From positions 248,001 to 312,000 of the forward strand of contig NZ_MWMO01000003.1 in NCBI RefSeq assembly GCF_002556635.1: a stretch of 64,000 bases of DNA. The letters are read 5' to 3'. Origin of the DNA: Novosphingobium sp. PC22D (lineage in GTDB: Bacteria; Pseudomonadota; Alphaproteobacteria; Sphingomonadales; Sphingomonadaceae). Shown here piece by piece: positions 63,985 to 64,000 of this stretch (position 1 is the first letter of the stretch; every line of letters begins with the position of its first letter). A model generated the notes under the pieces. It ran no database searches, was not told where the DNA came from, and worked only from the letters and a program-made list of their open reading frames with translations. The position numbers and the translations under genes were made by a program.

Positions 63985-64000
63985 GGTCTCTTTCTCCTCG

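Overview
The window is GC-rich, gene-dense bacterial chromosome with no sign of a plasmid, phage or integrated element. It most likely comes from an alphaproteobacterium of the order Sphingomonadales, perhaps an Erythrobacter, Altererythrobacter or Novosphingobium relative. The evidence is gene content and order: rpmF-plsX-fabH-ihfA-merR; a full 14-subunit nuo operon running into birA-coaX-rnj-DUF1467; a class I lysyl-tRNA synthetase; a DUF2336 protein; and frequent TTG/GTG starts with 1-4 base stop/start overlaps. The genus is inference. I found no rRNA, tRNA, CRISPR array, IS element or prophage.

Layout. 0-9 kb: a secreted gluzincin/TPR protein, cysS, a secreted DUF3828-like protein, a D-2-hydroxyacid dehydrogenase, an orphan acetolactate-synthase-type enzyme, then an S24/LexA-like regulator with two divergent small genes, a metallo-beta-lactamase-fold hydrolase and a MAPEG protein. 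9-16 kb: rpmF, plsX, fabH, ihfA and merR, then a SixA-like phosphatase and a DinG-type helicase on the minus strand. 15.7-29 kb: a YqjI-like PadR regulator with DUF2218, an amidohydrolase, an MscS channel, lysK, DUF1003, a prolyl-4-hydroxylase-like oxygenase, cytochrome b561, an RcnB-like protein, ettA, an M28 peptidase, a CoA-ester lyase and an MFS transporter. 29.5-37 kb: a free-standing lipoyl domain, a secreted peroxiredoxin, prfB, a lipoprotein methyltransferase, a flavin oxidoreductase, a divergent Amt-fold protein, an SH3 protein and a thiolase. 37.4-57 kb: respiratory complex I (nuoA-N) with three inserted accessory genes, then birA, coaX, rnj and DUF1467. 57-64 kb: a 904-residue membrane-anchored coiled-coil protein facing an Hpt-like protein, an unknown membrane protein, DUF2336 and a histidine-kinase-like protein.

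Most of the window is core metabolism. The unusual parts are: (i) the 57-63.8 kb cluster, where both the Hpt-like protein and the kinase-like protein have lost the phospho-accepting histidine; (ii) two related secreted four-cysteine proteins translationally coupled between nuoF and nuoG; (iii) an Amt-family protein that has lost both pore histidines and the other classic substrate-site residues; (iv) a six-codon mini-ORF bridging nuoJ and nuoK; (v) a pair of oppositely oriented 12-bp operator-like sites at the S24 regulator gene. Everything here was read by eye from sequence; no database search was run.
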